A DNA stretch of 64,000 nucleotides. It comes from Haloactinospora alba. GTDB taxonomy: Bacteria > Actinomycetota > Actinomycetes > Streptosporangiales > Streptosporangiaceae. Each line of letters begins with the position of its first letter. Position 1 is the first letter of the stretch. Below the pieces are notes generated by a model. That model was given only the letters and a program-made list of their open reading frames with translations. It was not told the DNA's origin and did not search any database. The stretch spans positions 310,001 through 374,000 of the forward strand of contig NZ_VFQC01000001.1 of NCBI RefSeq assembly GCF_006717075.1. Direction: 5' to 3'. This document shows positions 1 to 8,691 of the stretch, in pieces. The position numbers and the translations under genes are program-made.

Positions 1-575
1 CCGCCCACGACCTCGGTATGCCCACCACGTCGACGATGATGTACGGCCATGTGGACACGCCCGAACACTGGGTGTCCCACATCAAGCTGCTGCGTTCGCT
101 GCAGCAGCGCTCCCTGGAACGCAACGGCCGTCCCGGTTTCACCGAGTTCGTGCTGCTGCCGTTCGTGCACACCAACTCCCCGATCTACCTGGCCGGGCTG
201 GCGCGGACCGGACCCACCGTGCGGGAGAACCGGGCCGTGCACGCCCTGGCGCGGTTGCTGCTGCACGGTTCCATCGACAACATCCAGTGCTCGTGGGTGA
301 AGCTCGCCGAGGACACGTGCCGCGAGCTGTTGAACGGCGGTGTCAACGACGTCGGCGGCACGCTGATGGAGGAGACGATCAGCCGGATGGCGGGTTCCGA
401 CCACGGCTCGTTCAAGACGATCAGTGACATCCGCGCCCTGGTGGAACCCACCGGGCGCCCGGTGCGGCAGCGCACGACGCTGTACGGGGATGTCCCCCCG
501 GAGCGCCGGGAGATCGCCGAGGCACACGACGGGGTGGCCGCCAGCGTGCGGCGCCCGCAGCTTCCCGTGGTGTGA
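1..575 (+). CDS. fbiC: FO synthase, C-terminal part (FbiC), cut by window edge
   Basis: The reading frame is open from base 3 and the start lies left of the window. About 190 residues of the CofH half remain. FbiC makes FO, the deazaflavin core of coenzyme F420, from the 5-amino-6-ribitylaminouracil intermediate and tyrosine by two radical-SAM reactions. Supporting segments are [10 protein letters not shown], the [12 protein letters not shown] strand, the NIQCSWVKL segment and a late GGTLMEE glycine turn, all typical of the CofH C-terminus. The radical-SAM cysteine cluster is upstream and not visible. The gene ends at TGA 573-575, followed at once by a strong hairpin facing the convergent chitinase gene. 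fbiA and fbiB lie about 3 kb further on, so most of the F420 pathway is close together here. Confidence 0.9.
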   Translation, partial: AHDLGMPTTSTMMYGHVDTPEHWVSHIKLLRSLQQRSLERNGRPGFTEFVLLPFVHTNSPIYLAGLARTGPTVRENRAVHALARLLLHGSIDNIQCSWVKLAEDTCRELLNGGVNDVGGTLMEETISRMAGSDHGSFKTISDIRALVEPTGRPVRQRTTLYGDVPPERREIAEAHDGVAASVRRPQLPVV

Positions 576-598
576 CCCGCCGGCCGGGGCGGGGAGGG

Positions 599-637
599 CC
601 GGTCGCGGACGGGTTGTGGGGCCCCGTCCGCGACCGG
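599..637. terminator. GC-rich hairpin between convergent fbiC and chitinase
   Basis: A perfect 15-base stem (599-613 with 623-637) closes a 9-base loop, 24 bases after the fbiC stop and 14 bases from the chitinase stop. There is no T-run on either side, as is common for actinomycete terminators. It could serve both genes. Confidence 0.6.
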
Positions 638-650
638 CGGACCGGAGGGC

Positions 651-1655
651 TCAGGTGGTGTTGAGCCGCTGGCCGAGGGCGGTGGCGAACTCGTTGTTGT
701 TGGTCGCATCCCAGTTGACCGACCACGTCATCGCCCCTCCGATCTGCCCGTAGGCAGTGTCGGGGCTGAAGGAGGCGCAGTTCTCACCGCGTTCCAGGCA
801 GTCCAGTGCCCGGATGACGTTGTCGGTGGGCTGGTGTCCGCCGCCGGCGGCGGAGGGGGTGGCGGGCAGTCCCAGCCCGACCTGGCTGGGGTCGAGGTCC
901 ATCTCCAGCTGGATGCAGGCCTGGGCGGTGAGGAAGTCCACGCTGCCCTGGGAGTAGACGTTGTTGTCGCAGCCCATCATCGACCCGGAGTTGTAGTACT
1001 GCATGTTGATGATGGTGAGGATGTCGGAGATCCCCTCGGCGAGTTGGTAGTACTCGTAACTCGGCGCCTGGAAGTCGATGGTCTGCGGCGCCATCGTGAT
1101 GATCGGCTCGGAGCCGGCCTGGCCCACCAGGGAACGCAGCGCGTCCTCCATGTAGCGCGCGTTGATGCCGTGCTCCAGGTCGATGTCGACCCCGTCGAAG
1201 CCGTACTCCCGCATCAGGTCGTGCGCCGAGTCGGCGAAGTTGGCGGCCTCGGTGGCGTTGGTCACGTTCACGTGGCCCTTCTCGCCACCCACCGACAGGA
1301 TCACCTTGCGGCCTTGGTCCTGGATGTCGGCGATGTCGTCCTTGAACTGCTGCTCGGTGTAGCCGCCGAGCTCGTCACTGGCGAGGTCGAACGTGATGCC
1401 GCCCGGTGTGTCCGGGGTGCTCTCGGCGAACGCGACGGCGACGAGGTTGTACTCCTCGGGGACGTCACTCAGCGGCATCGTGGTGGAGCCGTTGTCGAAG
1501 TTGTGCCAGTAGCCGGTCAGCCACTGGCTGTCCGCTGTTTCCACGGGGGTGCTCTCCTGGGCCTGGGCGGCGGGTGCCGTCGCGAGCGCGCCCGCCGCCA
1601 GCAGGGCGAGAGCGGGGAGGAGTCGGGTGGCTCGGTTCCGGAACGAACGGTGCAT
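651..1655 (-). CDS. Secreted GH18 chitinase
   Basis: This 334-residue protein has an N-terminal signal peptide (basic start, Ala/Leu core at residues 11-30, likely cleavage after AQA near residue 32). A single glycoside hydrolase family 18 domain follows. The SVGG strand is at 121-124 and the catalytic motif FDGVDIDLE at 153-161, with Glu161 as predicted acid and Asp159 assisting. The late MTWSVNWD segment carries the usual tryptophan of the substrate cleft. There is no chitin-binding or fibronectin domain, so it is a catalytic-domain-only enzyme like small Streptomyces chitinases. It would cut chitin outside the cell to oligosaccharides. The GlcNAc transport system near 45-52 kb could use the products. 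A -35/-10 pair lies upstream in an AT-rich patch. Confidence 0.92.
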   Translation of the reverse strand: MHRSFRNRATRLLPALALLAAGALATAPAAQAQESTPVETADSQWLTGYWHNFDNGSTTMPLSDVPEEYNLVAVAFAESTPDTPGGITFDLASDELGGYTEQQFKDDIADIQDQGRKVILSVGGEKGHVNVTNATEAANFADSAHDLMREYGFDGVDIDLEHGINARYMEDALRSLVGQAGSEPIITMAPQTIDFQAPSYEYYQLAEGISDILTIINMQYYNSGSMMGCDNNVYSQGSVDFLTAQACIQLEMDLDPSQVGLGLPATPSAAGGGHQPTDNVIRALDCLERGENCASFSPDTAYGQIGGAMTWSVNWDATNNNEFATALGQRLNTT

Positions 1656-1970
1656 GGGGGATGCTCCTTGGTCGCGGCCGGCGGGGGAGCCGGCGAGCCA
1701 ATAAATTGTTAAGAAACCTAAGAGTCATTCCGCGTTCAGGTCAATAGAATCGGAAAGAAAGTTTCATGTTAGGGGCGGCCGTGCTGCCCCAGCTTCCACA
1801 CGCGTCACATGCGCCACGGAATGTTCGACCATGGGGCCCTGCGGGGCGGGGCCGGCGGTTGAGCGCCCCGTGCTCTCCGTGACCCGCCTTTGGGCCAGCT
1901 CGCGGGGACGGTGCCATCCCGGGCGGTCCGCCGCGCCTCGGGCGCTCTCCCGCCGCGCGACGGCGACGTG
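1656..1970. other. Intergenic region upstream of chitinase
   Basis: These 315 bases lie between the chitinase start and the antiporter stop, both on the minus strand. Bases 1695-1775 are clearly AT-richer than their surroundings and hold the chitinase promoter candidate. I saw no full TGGTCTAGACCA-type amino-sugar operator and no credible gene in the rest. Confidence 0.5.
1715..1744 (-). promoter_or_regulatory. Predicted chitinase promoter
   Basis: On the minus strand TTGACC (1739-1744) and TAGGTT (1715-1720) are separated by 18 bases, a fair match to the vegetative sigma consensus. They lie about 60 bases before the chitinase start. The sequence alone does not show which regulator acts here. 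Confidence 0.45.
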
Positions 1971-3563
1971 TCAGTGCTTCCGGCGCGGGGGCTCGGCGAG
2001 GTCCAGCTCGTGGCCCACGGTCTGGAACACCTCGTGGCCGATCTCGCCGTCGCGGTACAGCTGGAGCAGAGCCTCCCGCTCGGCCGCGGAGATCTCGTGC
2101 CTCAGGAACGCGGTCCCGTGCGCCTCGGGCGGCGGGGAACCGCCCCGTTCGTCGGCGTCCAGCACGCTCCGGGACTGTTTGACCCGCAGCGTGTAGAACC
2201 GCCGGTACGTTTCCGCGACCTGCTCACCCGTCTGGCCGCTGGCCAGGAGCTCGTCGATGCGCGCCAGGGCGGCGCGGCTGATCGCGACCTCCGCCCTCGC
2301 GTACTCCACCCGGCTGCTGCCCTCCTGGTGCACTCCCATCCTGCGCAGCACCAGCGGGAGCGTCATCCCCTGGCCGAGCAGGGTCGCCAGGACCACGGCC
2401 GCGGCGAGGAAGACCAGCACGCTGCGGTCCGTGAACTCCTCCCCGTTCACGGTGAACGGCAGGGACAGGGCCATGGCCAGCGATATTGCCCCGCGCAGTC
2501 CGCTCCACCCGATGATGACCCGGTCCCGCAGCCTCCCCGGGTCCAGTCGCAGCGGCCCGGGCAGGTACCGCATCACCGGCGACACCGCGACCTGCCACCC
2601 CAGGCGGACCAGGACGGTAACCACGATCACGGCGACGGCGATCCCCACCAGCCGCACCGGAGGAACCCCGCCGATCCCCACCAGGACCTCGTGCAGCTGC
2701 AGTCCCAGCAGGACGAACAGTGTCGACTCCAGGAGCATGACCAGCCCGCGCCACACGGTGTGCCCGGTGACCCGTACCCGGGGCGGCAGCAGTCCCTCTC
2801 CCCGGGTCCCCAGGTAGAACCCCGCGACCACCGCGGCGAGTACGCCGGAGAACCCCACCGTCTCCGCGGGGATGTAGGCGACGAACGGTGTCACCAGGGA
2901 CACGACCAGCTGCGCGTTGCTGTCGTACAACCGTTTGCGCAGCCACGCCACCGCCAGCGCCACCACGGCCCCGTAGGCCAGACCGCCCACCACCACGGTG
3001 AGCAGCTCCCGGAGCCCGTCGCCGAAGGTCAACGGGGTGGACATCGCGGTCACCGCGAGCCCGAACAGTGTCAACGCGACCCCGTCGTTGATGAGACTCT
3101 CCCCCTCGAGGATCGTCACCACCCGGTTCGGCGCGCCGACGCGTTTCAGTACGGCCGAGGCGGAGACCGCGTCCGTGGGGGCGATGGCAGCTCCCAGCGC
3201 CACCGCGGCGGCCCAGCTGGTTCCGGGAAGCAGCAGCCAGGTGACCCCGGCGATCGCGAACGCGCTCACCAGTGTCATACCGACAGCGAGCGCGATGATC
3301 GGCCGGGCCTCGCTGCGCATCTCCCGGGGCGCGGAGAAGAAGGCGGCGTTGTAGATCAGCGCGGGCAGGAAGACCAGCAGGACGATCTCCGGAGCCACGC
3401 GGATCTCGCGCATCCCCGGCAGGTAGCTCACCGCGAACCCGAGCCCGACCAGAACGATCGCGTCCGGCATCCGCAGTCGGCCCGCCAGCAGCCGTCCCGC
3501 CAGTACGACGAGTACGATCACCAGACCAACGAGGACGTAACTCTCCTCGGACACCAGCGGCAC
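1971..3563 (-). CDS. CPA1-family Na+/H+ antiporter
   Basis: This is a 530-residue integral membrane protein with about twelve hydrophobic segments over residues 8-410 and a hydrophilic C-terminal tail of about 110 residues. The core ion-path motif is clear: the APTDAVS segment in helix 5 (the Asp expected to bind the cation), then the GESLINDG segment with its ND pair, both hallmarks of the CPA1 (NhaP/NHE-type) exchangers. It would swap cytoplasmic Na+ (or K+) for H+ and so help pH and salt balance. The gene stands alone on the minus strand, with a gap of about 177 bases from fbiB upstream. The tail is charged and may be regulatory. The cation preference cannot be read from the sequence. Confidence 0.9.
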   Translation of the reverse strand: MPLVSEESYVLVGLVIVLVVLAGRLLAGRLRMPDAIVLVGLGFAVSYLPGMREIRVAPEIVLLVFLPALIYNAAFFSAPREMRSEARPIIALAVGMTLVSAFAIAGVTWLLLPGTSWAAAVALGAAIAPTDAVSASAVLKRVGAPNRVVTILEGESLINDGVALTLFGLAVTAMSTPLTFGDGLRELLTVVVGGLAYGAVVALAVAWLRKRLYDSNAQLVVSLVTPFVAYIPAETVGFSGVLAAVVAGFYLGTRGEGLLPPRVRVTGHTVWRGLVMLLESTLFVLLGLQLHEVLVGIGGVPPVRLVGIAVAVIVVTVLVRLGWQVAVSPVMRYLPGPLRLDPGRLRDRVIIGWSGLRGAISLAMALSLPFTVNGEEFTDRSVLVFLAAAVVLATLLGQGMTLPLVLRRMGVHQEGSSRVEYARAEVAISRAALARIDELLASGQTGEQVAETYRRFYTLRVKQSRSVLDADERGGSPPPEAHGTAFLRHEISAAEREALLQLYRDGEIGHEVFQTVGHELDLAEPPRRKH

Positions 3564-3702
3564 CTCCCGGTGCTGGCCGCAGCGCCGCGCCGCGGCCAGC
3601 TCACTTCCGCTCCCGTTCCGAGGTTTCCAGCGAGTGGTGGCGGTGCCAAGCGCGCAGCGCCGCCACCACCGGCCCCGTTCCCCGCCGGCACGCCCCCGTA
3701 AG

Positions 3703-3728
3703 TTCCCCGCGGCAGCGGCCGCGGGGAG
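3703..3728 (-). terminator. Terminator after fbiB
   Basis: A 9-base perfect stem (3705-3713 with 3718-3726), extended by one A-T and one G-T pair, closes a 4-base AGCG loop. It lies 12 bases past the fbiB stop. No T-tract is present. Confidence 0.55.
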
Positions 3729-3740
3729 GAGGGAACGGGA

Positions 3741-5018
3741 TCAGCGCACCGCGACGAACGACTCCGGATCGCGCGGGGGCCGGTCCTTCGGGGGAGCGGC
3801 GGGATGGCCCACCGCCACCGTTCCCATGGGCTGCCACTCGTCGGGCACCTCCAGCACCCGGCGGACGACCTCGGGGCAGAACAGGGTCGAGGAGACCCAC
3901 GCCGAACCCAGCCCCTCCATCGCCAGCCCCACGAGCAGGTTCTGCACACCCGCGCCCATGGCGACCAGGAACATGGACCGTTCCGCCGTGGCCCTGCGCT
4001 CGTCCGGGTACGGGTGGGCGCCGTCGGCGACCAGGAACGGCACGACGAGGTACGGTGCCTGGCGCAGCACGTCGCCGCGTTTGACGCGTCTCGCGACGGA
4101 CTCCTCGCTGAACCCGTCACCGCGCAGGTCGGCTATCCAGGCCTGGCGCATCTCGTCCAGCAGCCGGGTGCGTGTCTCCTCGGACCCCACCAGGACGAAC
4201 CGCCACGGTGTGGTGTGGTGCGGCGCGGGAGCCGTGACCGCGGCGGAAACCGCCCGGCGCACGGCGGCCGGGTCCACCGGGTCGCCGCTGAACTCGCGGA
4301 TCGTGCGGCGCGCGGGCACGACGTCGCGGGAACCGTAGCGGAACAGGTCCTCGTCTGCGGGCCGGACCAGGGCCGCCGCCCCGTCCCCGTCGTGCCGGGT
4401 CACCAGGTGCTCCAGCCCGCGCACCACGGCCACCGGCGTTCCGGTCGCCTTCCCCTTGACGAGTTCCCCCGCCGCGGCGACCTCGTCGGCGACGGCGTTC
4501 ATCGTGTTCTCCAGCACGACGCCGCGCGTGTCCGTCGTGCCACGCAGGTCGTCCACCGCGTCGATCCCGGCGGCGCCGATGGCGATATCGGTCTGTCCGA
4601 TGCGCCAGGGGCGGCCGAACGTGTCCGTGATGACCACGGCGAGGCGGACGCCGAGCCGTTCGCGCAGCCCGTCCCGCAACCGGCGCGCCGAGGCGTCCGG
4701 GTCCTCGGGCAGCAGCAGTACCTTCCCGGGCTCGACGTTGGAGGCGTCGACCCCGGCGGCCGCCATCACCAGGCCGTTGCGGGTCTGGACGATGCGCGCG
4801 TCGCCCTTGCGGGCCACGACCCGCTGGGTCTCGGCGTCGATCGCCTCCTCCCGGCCCATCCGGTACAGCCGCCCCTCGGCCTTGCTGACGATCTTCGACG
4901 CCACGACGAGGACGTCGCCGTCGTTCAGCTGCGCGCGGGAGGCGATCGGTTCCACCAGGTCGTCACCGGGGTGGAACTCCGGTAGGTCCGGGACCCCGTA
5001 CACCTGCAGTCCGGTCAC
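3741..5018 (-). CDS. fbiB: Bifunctional F420:glutamate ligase / nitroreductase-fold protein FbiB
   Basis: FbiB adds gamma-linked glutamates to F420-0 and, in its second domain, reduces dehydro-F420-0 to F420-0. The protein is 425 residues. The N-terminal CofE-like ligase domain (about 1-240) has [10 protein letters not shown], the [15 protein letters not shown] motif and a [18 protein letters not shown] helix. The C-terminal FMN-binding nitroreductase domain (about 250-425) has PARRTIREF, the [13 protein letters not shown] segment and [11 protein letters not shown] chose the GTG at 5018 because it overlaps the fbiA stop in a GTGA arrangement and the homology begins there. The open frame continues upstream to 5609, but that part is in another frame of fbiA. 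Order and overlap with fbiA are as in mycobacteria and streptomycetes. Confidence 0.93.
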   Translation of the reverse strand: MTGLQVYGVPDLPEFHPGDDLVEPIASRAQLNDGDVLVVASKIVSKAEGRLYRMGREEAIDAETQRVVARKGDARIVQTRNGLVMAAAGVDASNVEPGKVLLLPEDPDASARRLRDGLRERLGVRLAVVITDTFGRPWRIGQTDIAIGAAGIDAVDDLRGTTDTRGVVLENTMNAVADEVAAAGELVKGKATGTPVAVVRGLEHLVTRHDGDGAAALVRPADEDLFRYGSRDVVPARRTIREFSGDPVDPAAVRRAVSAAVTAPAPHHTTPWRFVLVGSEETRTRLLDEMRQAWIADLRGDGFSEESVARRVKRGDVLRQAPYLVVPFLVADGAHPYPDERRATAERSMFLVAMGAGVQNLLVGLAMEGLGSAWVSSTLFCPEVVRRVLEVPDEWQPMGTVAVGHPAAPPKDRPPRDPESFVAVR

Positions 5019-5992
5019 TGGTCGCCGCCTTTCAGCTCCGAGGCGAGGTCCAGGGCCTCGCGCGCGATCGCGGCGGTGGCCTCCGGGGAGTCCATGTACA
5101 GGGGCCGGGAACGGGTGGTGATGCCGTCCACCCGTGTGCTGGCGGCGTCCGCCTCGTCCACGAGCCACCCGTCCAACAGCCGGGGGCCGTAGTGCTGCGC
5201 GACCGCCTGGGCGCTGGTCTCCACCCCGATCGCGGAGAGGCACACGTCGGCCATGCCGCGCACCGGGGCGCCGCCGATGATGGGGGAGACCCCGACGACG
5301 GTGGCGTCCTCCAACGCCTCGCGGATCCCGGACACGCCGAGGATGCTGCCGATACTGACCACCGGGTTGGACGGTGGGAGCAGTACCGCGTCGGCCTCCC
5401 GGATGGCCTCCAGCACCCCGGGAGCGGGGGTGGCGCTGTCGGCACCGATCCCGATGATGTCGCTGGCGGGAAGCGCCGCGCGGTGGCGGATCCACCACTC
5501 CTGGAAGTGCATGGCCCGCCGCCCCTGCTCGTCCTCGACCACGACGTGCGTCTCCACCGGGTCGTCGGTCATCGGGAGGAGCCGCACCCCCGGACGCCAC
5601 CGGTCGCACAGCGCTTCGGTGACCTGGGAGAGGGGGTAGCCCGCCGCCATCATCTGGTTGCGCACGATGTGCGTGGCGGTGTCCCGGTCACCCAGCCCGA
5701 ACCAGGTGGGATGCATACCGTAGGCGGCGAGTTCCTCCTTGACCGTGAACGTCTCCTCGGCGCGCCCCCACCCCTGCGCCTCGTTGATCCCGCCACCGAG
5801 GGTGTACATCACGGTGTCCAGGTCGGGACAGATCCGCAGGCCGAAGAGAGTGATGTCGTCACCGGTGTTCCCGATGACGGTGATGGTGTGTTCTTCCGTG
5901 GCGTCACCGTCCCCCGTGACCCCGAGCGCCTCCTTGAGGCCGCGCAGGAAACGGGCGCCTCCGATACCGCCGGCTGGTACGACTATCCGCAT
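5015..5992 (-). CDS. fbiA: 2-phospho-L-lactate / phosphoenolpyruvyl transferase FbiA (CofD)
   Basis: FbiA joins the phospho-lactate or phosphoenolpyruvate moiety to FO, giving F420-0 or its dehydro form. The 325-residue protein starts [15 protein letters not shown], the Gly-rich nucleotide-binding turn of CofD. It continues with VIGNTGDD, the [14 protein letters not shown] region and [13 protein letters not shown], all strongly conserved in the family. I chose the ATG at 5992 because it gives this canonical N-terminus; a longer open frame upstream has no similarity to the family. It shares a 4-base overlap with fbiB, so translation is probably coupled. Confidence 0.94.
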   Translation of the reverse strand: MRIVVPAGGIGGARFLRGLKEALGVTGDGDATEEHTITVIGNTGDDITLFGLRICPDLDTVMYTLGGGINEAQGWGRAEETFTVKEELAAYGMHPTWFGLGDRDTATHIVRNQMMAAGYPLSQVTEALCDRWRPGVRLLPMTDDPVETHVVVEDEQGRRAMHFQEWWIRHRAALPASDIIGIGADSATPAPGVLEAIREADAVLLPPSNPVVSIGSILGVSGIREALEDATVVGVSPIIGGAPVRGMADVCLSAIGVETSAQAVAQHYGPRLLDGWLVDEADAASTRVDGITTRSRPLYMDSPEATAAIAREALDLASELKGGDQ

Positions 5993-6507
5993 AGGGCCAA
6001 GTCTGGCACTCTGGGCGGGCGTGTCCTGCCACACACCTGTGATGTGTAACGCGGACCCCCGGATCGCCCCCCGGCCTCCGGCGCGGGAGAATCCTGTTCG
6101 TACCCGCGTGCCGGTGGACGGCGCGGGAGGATGGAGAGAACGGCGATTCCGGTATCCCCGAACGTGTGACGGAGTGCCGGTGTCGAAGGAGCGACGTTCC
6201 GGTGGCGGGCGGCGCTGGAGCGCCGTTCCGGGTCGCTGCGCCGAAGGCCCGCCGTACGGGAAGCCCGGGAAGTACGCGTCCCCTGTGTAACCGAGGTGCG
6301 ACCCCGCGGCGCGGGAGGTGTGTAGCAGTTCGCGGTAGGAACAGAGCCGATGCCGGATCTTATAGTGGGGCAGTCGGCGCGGAGGCGGGGATCCACCGAG
6401 ACGCCGCACCGGCGCGGTCGGAGCCGTCGCTTTTCCCGGCGGAGAGCACGCCACCACATGCAAAGCTTCCACTGATGCGATAGCGAAGCAGCGGAGGGAA
6501 ACCTCTT
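5993..6507. other. Divergent intergenic region between fbiA and the Gln-rich membrane protein
   Basis: These 515 bases separate two divergent genes. No open frame here looks coding and no tRNA is visible. A possible ECF-type promoter pointing right lies near 6338-6366. Promoters for fbiA on the minus strand should lie in the left third but I cannot pinpoint them. Confidence 0.4.
6338..6366 (+). promoter_or_regulatory. Possible ECF-type or extended promoter
   Basis: GGAAC (6338-6342) is followed after 15 bases by TCTTATAGT (6358-6366). GGAAC is the -35 core of many actinomycete ECF (sigma-E-like) promoters, and TATAGT (6361-6366) could also act as an ordinary -10. It lies about 140 bases before the TTG start of the membrane protein. 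This is pattern matching only. Confidence 0.25.
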
Positions 6508-7956
6508 TTGAATAATGAAACAGTCAATCGGATGCGGGTGCCGGCCGCTTGGGTCCTGCTCAGCGCTGTAGGCGCGCAGATGCTCGGTGGTCTCATCCGC
6601 GTGTTCGGGGTGGACACCGGCATCACGGGTGCCTCGTCGGTGTCACAGAATTTCTACGAATACGGGGCGACGTTCTTCTTCAACCCGGTCCTTGTCGGGA
6701 TGCTGGCCGTGGCGGCGCTGCTGGTCGTCACAGCGCCCCGGAAGAGCGGCGCGAACTTCCCGGTGGTGCTGATATCCATGATCCTGGCAGCGGTGTCCGC
6801 GCTTCTGGCGCTGACAACCCTGGTCATGGCGTTCGTTTGGGGCGCGGACACCAACCAGGTGGCCGCCGCAGGGTTCAGCTCCGTGTTCGCCCACGGCGGC
6901 CAACTCGCGTTCGCCGTCATCGTGGGCGTGTTCCTGCTGCAGGTGCTGGGGGACCGCTCGCTGGTGCCCCGTGCCGAACCCCCGCAGCAGATGAACCCCG
7001 CGATGGGCCAGCCCGGAGCGCCGCAGACCTTCCCCCCGCAGACCGGAGCGCAGCAGCCGTTCGGTCAGCAGCCCGCCCCCGCCACCGGAGCCCAGCAGGG
7101 TTTCGCCGGGCAGCAGGAGTGGGTCGGCCAGTCGTTCGGGGACCCGGCCCAGCAGGGGTACGCGGACCCGGCCCAGCAGTGGCCGCAGCAGGATCCGTGG
7201 GCGCAGTACCAGCAGAGCGGTGCTCAGCAGAGTTATCAGCAGGGGTACGCGGATCCGAATGAGCAGACGTATGTGGATCCGGGTCAGGGTGGTTACGGTC
7301 AGCAGTGGCCGCAGCAGGCCCCCTGGGCGCAGTACCAGCAGAGTGGTGGCCAGCAGGGGTTCCAGGCGGGTTATTCGCCGACCGGTGGCCAGCAGGGCTA
7401 TGCCGGGCAGCAGGATCCGTGGGCGCAGTACCAGCAGAGCGGTGCTCAGCAGAGTTATCAGCAGGGGTACGCGGATCCGAATGAGCAGACGTATGTGGAT
7501 CCGGGTCAGGGTGGTTACGGTCAGCAGTGGCCGCAGCAGGACCCCTGGGCGCAGTACCAGCAGAGCGGGGTCCAGTACCAGCAGAGCGGCGGCCAGCAGG
7601 GCTTCCAGTACGGCTACGAACCCAGCGGGGGTCAGCAGGCCTACGGCCAGGACTGGCAGTCCGCGAATCCCCCCTACGCCGGCTCCCCGGCGCAGTCCGA
7701 GTCCGGTGGCTACGCCGCCCAGGGCAACCCCACCGCGACCACAGGCGGACAGCCCGTCTACGACCCTTCCCAGTACCCTCCGCAGAATCCCGCGGATGTC
7801 GGGAACGGCACTTCCCAACACGGGTGGCAAACCGGGCAGTATGAGAATGGTTCGGAGAACCGGGCGGAAACCCCTCTGGACCAATTCTTCGGCCCCGAAG
7901 AACAGCACCCGGCGGATAACCCCCAGTACCGTGACCAAGGACACGGCGGGCAGTAG
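6508..7956 (+). CDS. Four-helix membrane protein with Gln/Tyr/Gly/Pro-rich repeat tail
   Basis: I do not recognise a named family for the 482-residue product. The N-terminal 150 residues hold four hydrophobic segments (about 11-32, 57-75, 83-111, 130-148). From residue 155 to the end it is a low-complexity tail of Q, G, Y, P, A, W and D, with repeated DPWAQYQQSG, QQSYQQGYADPN and QTYVDPGQGGYGQQ units. A 74-residue block recurs, and 134 bases inside it are exactly duplicated. The start is a TTG at 6508 with a good GGAGGGA ribosome site 8 bases upstream; an in-frame ATG at 6532 is a weaker alternative. With an even number of helices the tail is probably cytoplasmic, where such sequences are disordered. 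It sits between fbiA and whiB. Confidence 0.8.
   Translation: MNNETVNRMRVPAAWVLLSAVGAQMLGGLIRVFGVDTGITGASSVSQNFYEYGATFFFNPVLVGMLAVAALLVVTAPRKSGANFPVVLISMILAAVSALLALTTLVMAFVWGADTNQVAAAGFSSVFAHGGQLAFAVIVGVFLLQVLGDRSLVPRAEPPQQMNPAMGQPGAPQTFPPQTGAQQPFGQQPAPATGAQQGFAGQQEWVGQSFGDPAQQGYADPAQQWPQQDPWAQYQQSGAQQSYQQGYADPNEQTYVDPGQGGYGQQWPQQAPWAQYQQSGGQQGFQAGYSPTGGQQGYAGQQDPWAQYQQSGAQQSYQQGYADPNEQTYVDPGQGGYGQQWPQQDPWAQYQQSGVQYQQSGGQQGFQYGYEPSGGQQAYGQDWQSANPPYAGSPAQSESGGYAAQGNPTATTGGQPVYDPSQYPPQNPADVGNGTSQHGWQTGQYENGSENRAETPLDQFFGPEEQHPADNPQYRDQGHGGQ
7185..7565 (+). repeat. Near-identical tandem repeat, 222-base period, inside the Gln-rich gene
   Basis: Bases 7185-7318 are identical to 7407-7540 (134 bases, offset 222 = 74 codons). 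After one mismatch a further 24 bases match (7320-7343 with 7542-7565). Identity at third positions points to recent duplication or gene conversion rather than selection on the protein alone. Confidence 0.9.
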
Positions 7957-8048
7957 AGCGTCCGCAGCCCGGGAAACGCAGCTGGTCCGCTAGCCTCCGG
8001 GCAGGACGCTGCGCACCGCCTCCATGACACGCGTGCCGCGGGGATAAT

Positions 8049-8127
8049 TGCGTGGTAATCCACTGAAAGAGCGTGGTGGGAACACCGCTAAACGTTCGTT
8101 ACGTGATATTCAGGGGATTACCACGCA
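8049..8127. promoter_or_regulatory. Paired 13-base inverted repeat upstream of whiB
   Basis: TGCGTGGTAATCC (8049-8061) is followed 53 bases later by its exact reverse complement GGATTACCACGCA (8115-8127). The right arm ends 6 bases before the predicted -35 box. Arms this far apart fit two operator copies bound by one regulator, perhaps with DNA looping, better than an RNA hairpin. The regulator is unknown. Confidence 0.6.
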
Positions 8128-8133
8128 CCGCGC

Positions 8134-8163
8134 TTGACGTATAGCGAGACGCGCGCGTGTAAT
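8134..8163 (+). promoter_or_regulatory. whiB: Predicted whiB promoter
   Basis: TTGACG (8134-8139) and TGTAAT (8158-8163) are 18 bases apart, a reasonable vegetative-type promoter, giving a leader of roughly 65 bases. The leader contains an 8-base stem hairpin (8179-8186 with 8198-8205). Confidence 0.45.
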
Positions 8164-8233
8164 TCAAGGTGTGATTCACCCCTCCCGGGGGCTTGAAGGG
8201 AGGGGACATCTAGGGGGGCAATAGGAGGTGCGC

Positions 8234-8521
8234 ATGAGGGAGGTCATCCCGCTAGCGCACGGCGCAGACGAAGATCTGGGCTGGCAAGAACGTGCCTTGT
8301 GCGCGCAGACAGATCCGGAGGCGTTCTTCCCCGAGAAGGGCGGCTCGACCCGAGAGGCGAAGAAGGTCTGTCAGTCCTGCGAGGTACGAGCGGAGTGTCT
8401 GGAATACGCACTGGAGCACGATGAACGCTTCGGTATATGGGGGGGACTCTCCGAACGTGAACGCCGTCGACTGAAGAAAGCATCCGGACAGGATTTCGAA
8501 TTCCTCGCCGACATGTTGTGA
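8234..8521 (+). CDS. whiB: WhiB family iron-sulfur transcription regulator
   Basis: The 95-residue product matches the developmental WhiB/WhmD branch of the Wbl family. Four cysteines (23, 46, 49, 55) in the C-X22-C-X2-C-X5-C pattern would hold a [4Fe-4S] cluster. The GIWGG turn (67-71) and the basic ERERRRLKK helix after it bind sigma factor and DNA. CAQTDPEAFFPEKGGSTREAK is nearly invariant in this branch. In Streptomyces WhiB works with WhiA to trigger sporulation septation; the mycobacterial orthologue is needed for cell division. The start is the ATG at 8234, 5 bases after AGGAGG; a GTG at 8228 overlaps that ribosome site. Position beside fbiA and the glycosyltransferase agrees with the conserved actinobacterial order. 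Confidence 0.95.
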   Translation: MREVIPLAHGADEDLGWQERALCAQTDPEAFFPEKGGSTREAKKVCQSCEVRAECLEYALEHDERFGIWGGLSERERRRLKKASGQDFEFLADML

Positions 8522-8691
8522 TCCTTCCAGCGTCGGTCGTGTGCCCTGGGCCTACTGCCCGGGGCACACGTTTGTCGTGGCCGTGTGGCGTATGGTGATC
8601 CCCTGGCGGCACCCGGATACCCGGACACCGGGACACCTGCACCGCTGCCCGACACACGACACCCGAAAGCCGACCCTCACCCGTGTTACCC

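Noticed and set aside
1656-1800. DasR operator at the chitinase promoter
   Set aside because: No TGGT(N)TAG ... ACCA pair was found; control by another system is likelier.
5019-5609. N-terminal extension of FbiB to 622 residues
   Set aside because: The extra part is out of frame with and opposite in meaning to fbiA coding, Arg/Gly-rich and unconserved.
7185-7565. CRISPR-like array
   Set aside because: The repeats are long, in frame and coding, with only two copies and no regular short spacers.
6643-7944. Minus-strand frame with Leu/Arg repeats opposite the Gln-rich gene
   Set aside because: The repeats only reflect the complement of the sense repeats; the sense frame has membrane helices, a ribosome site and a downstream stop.
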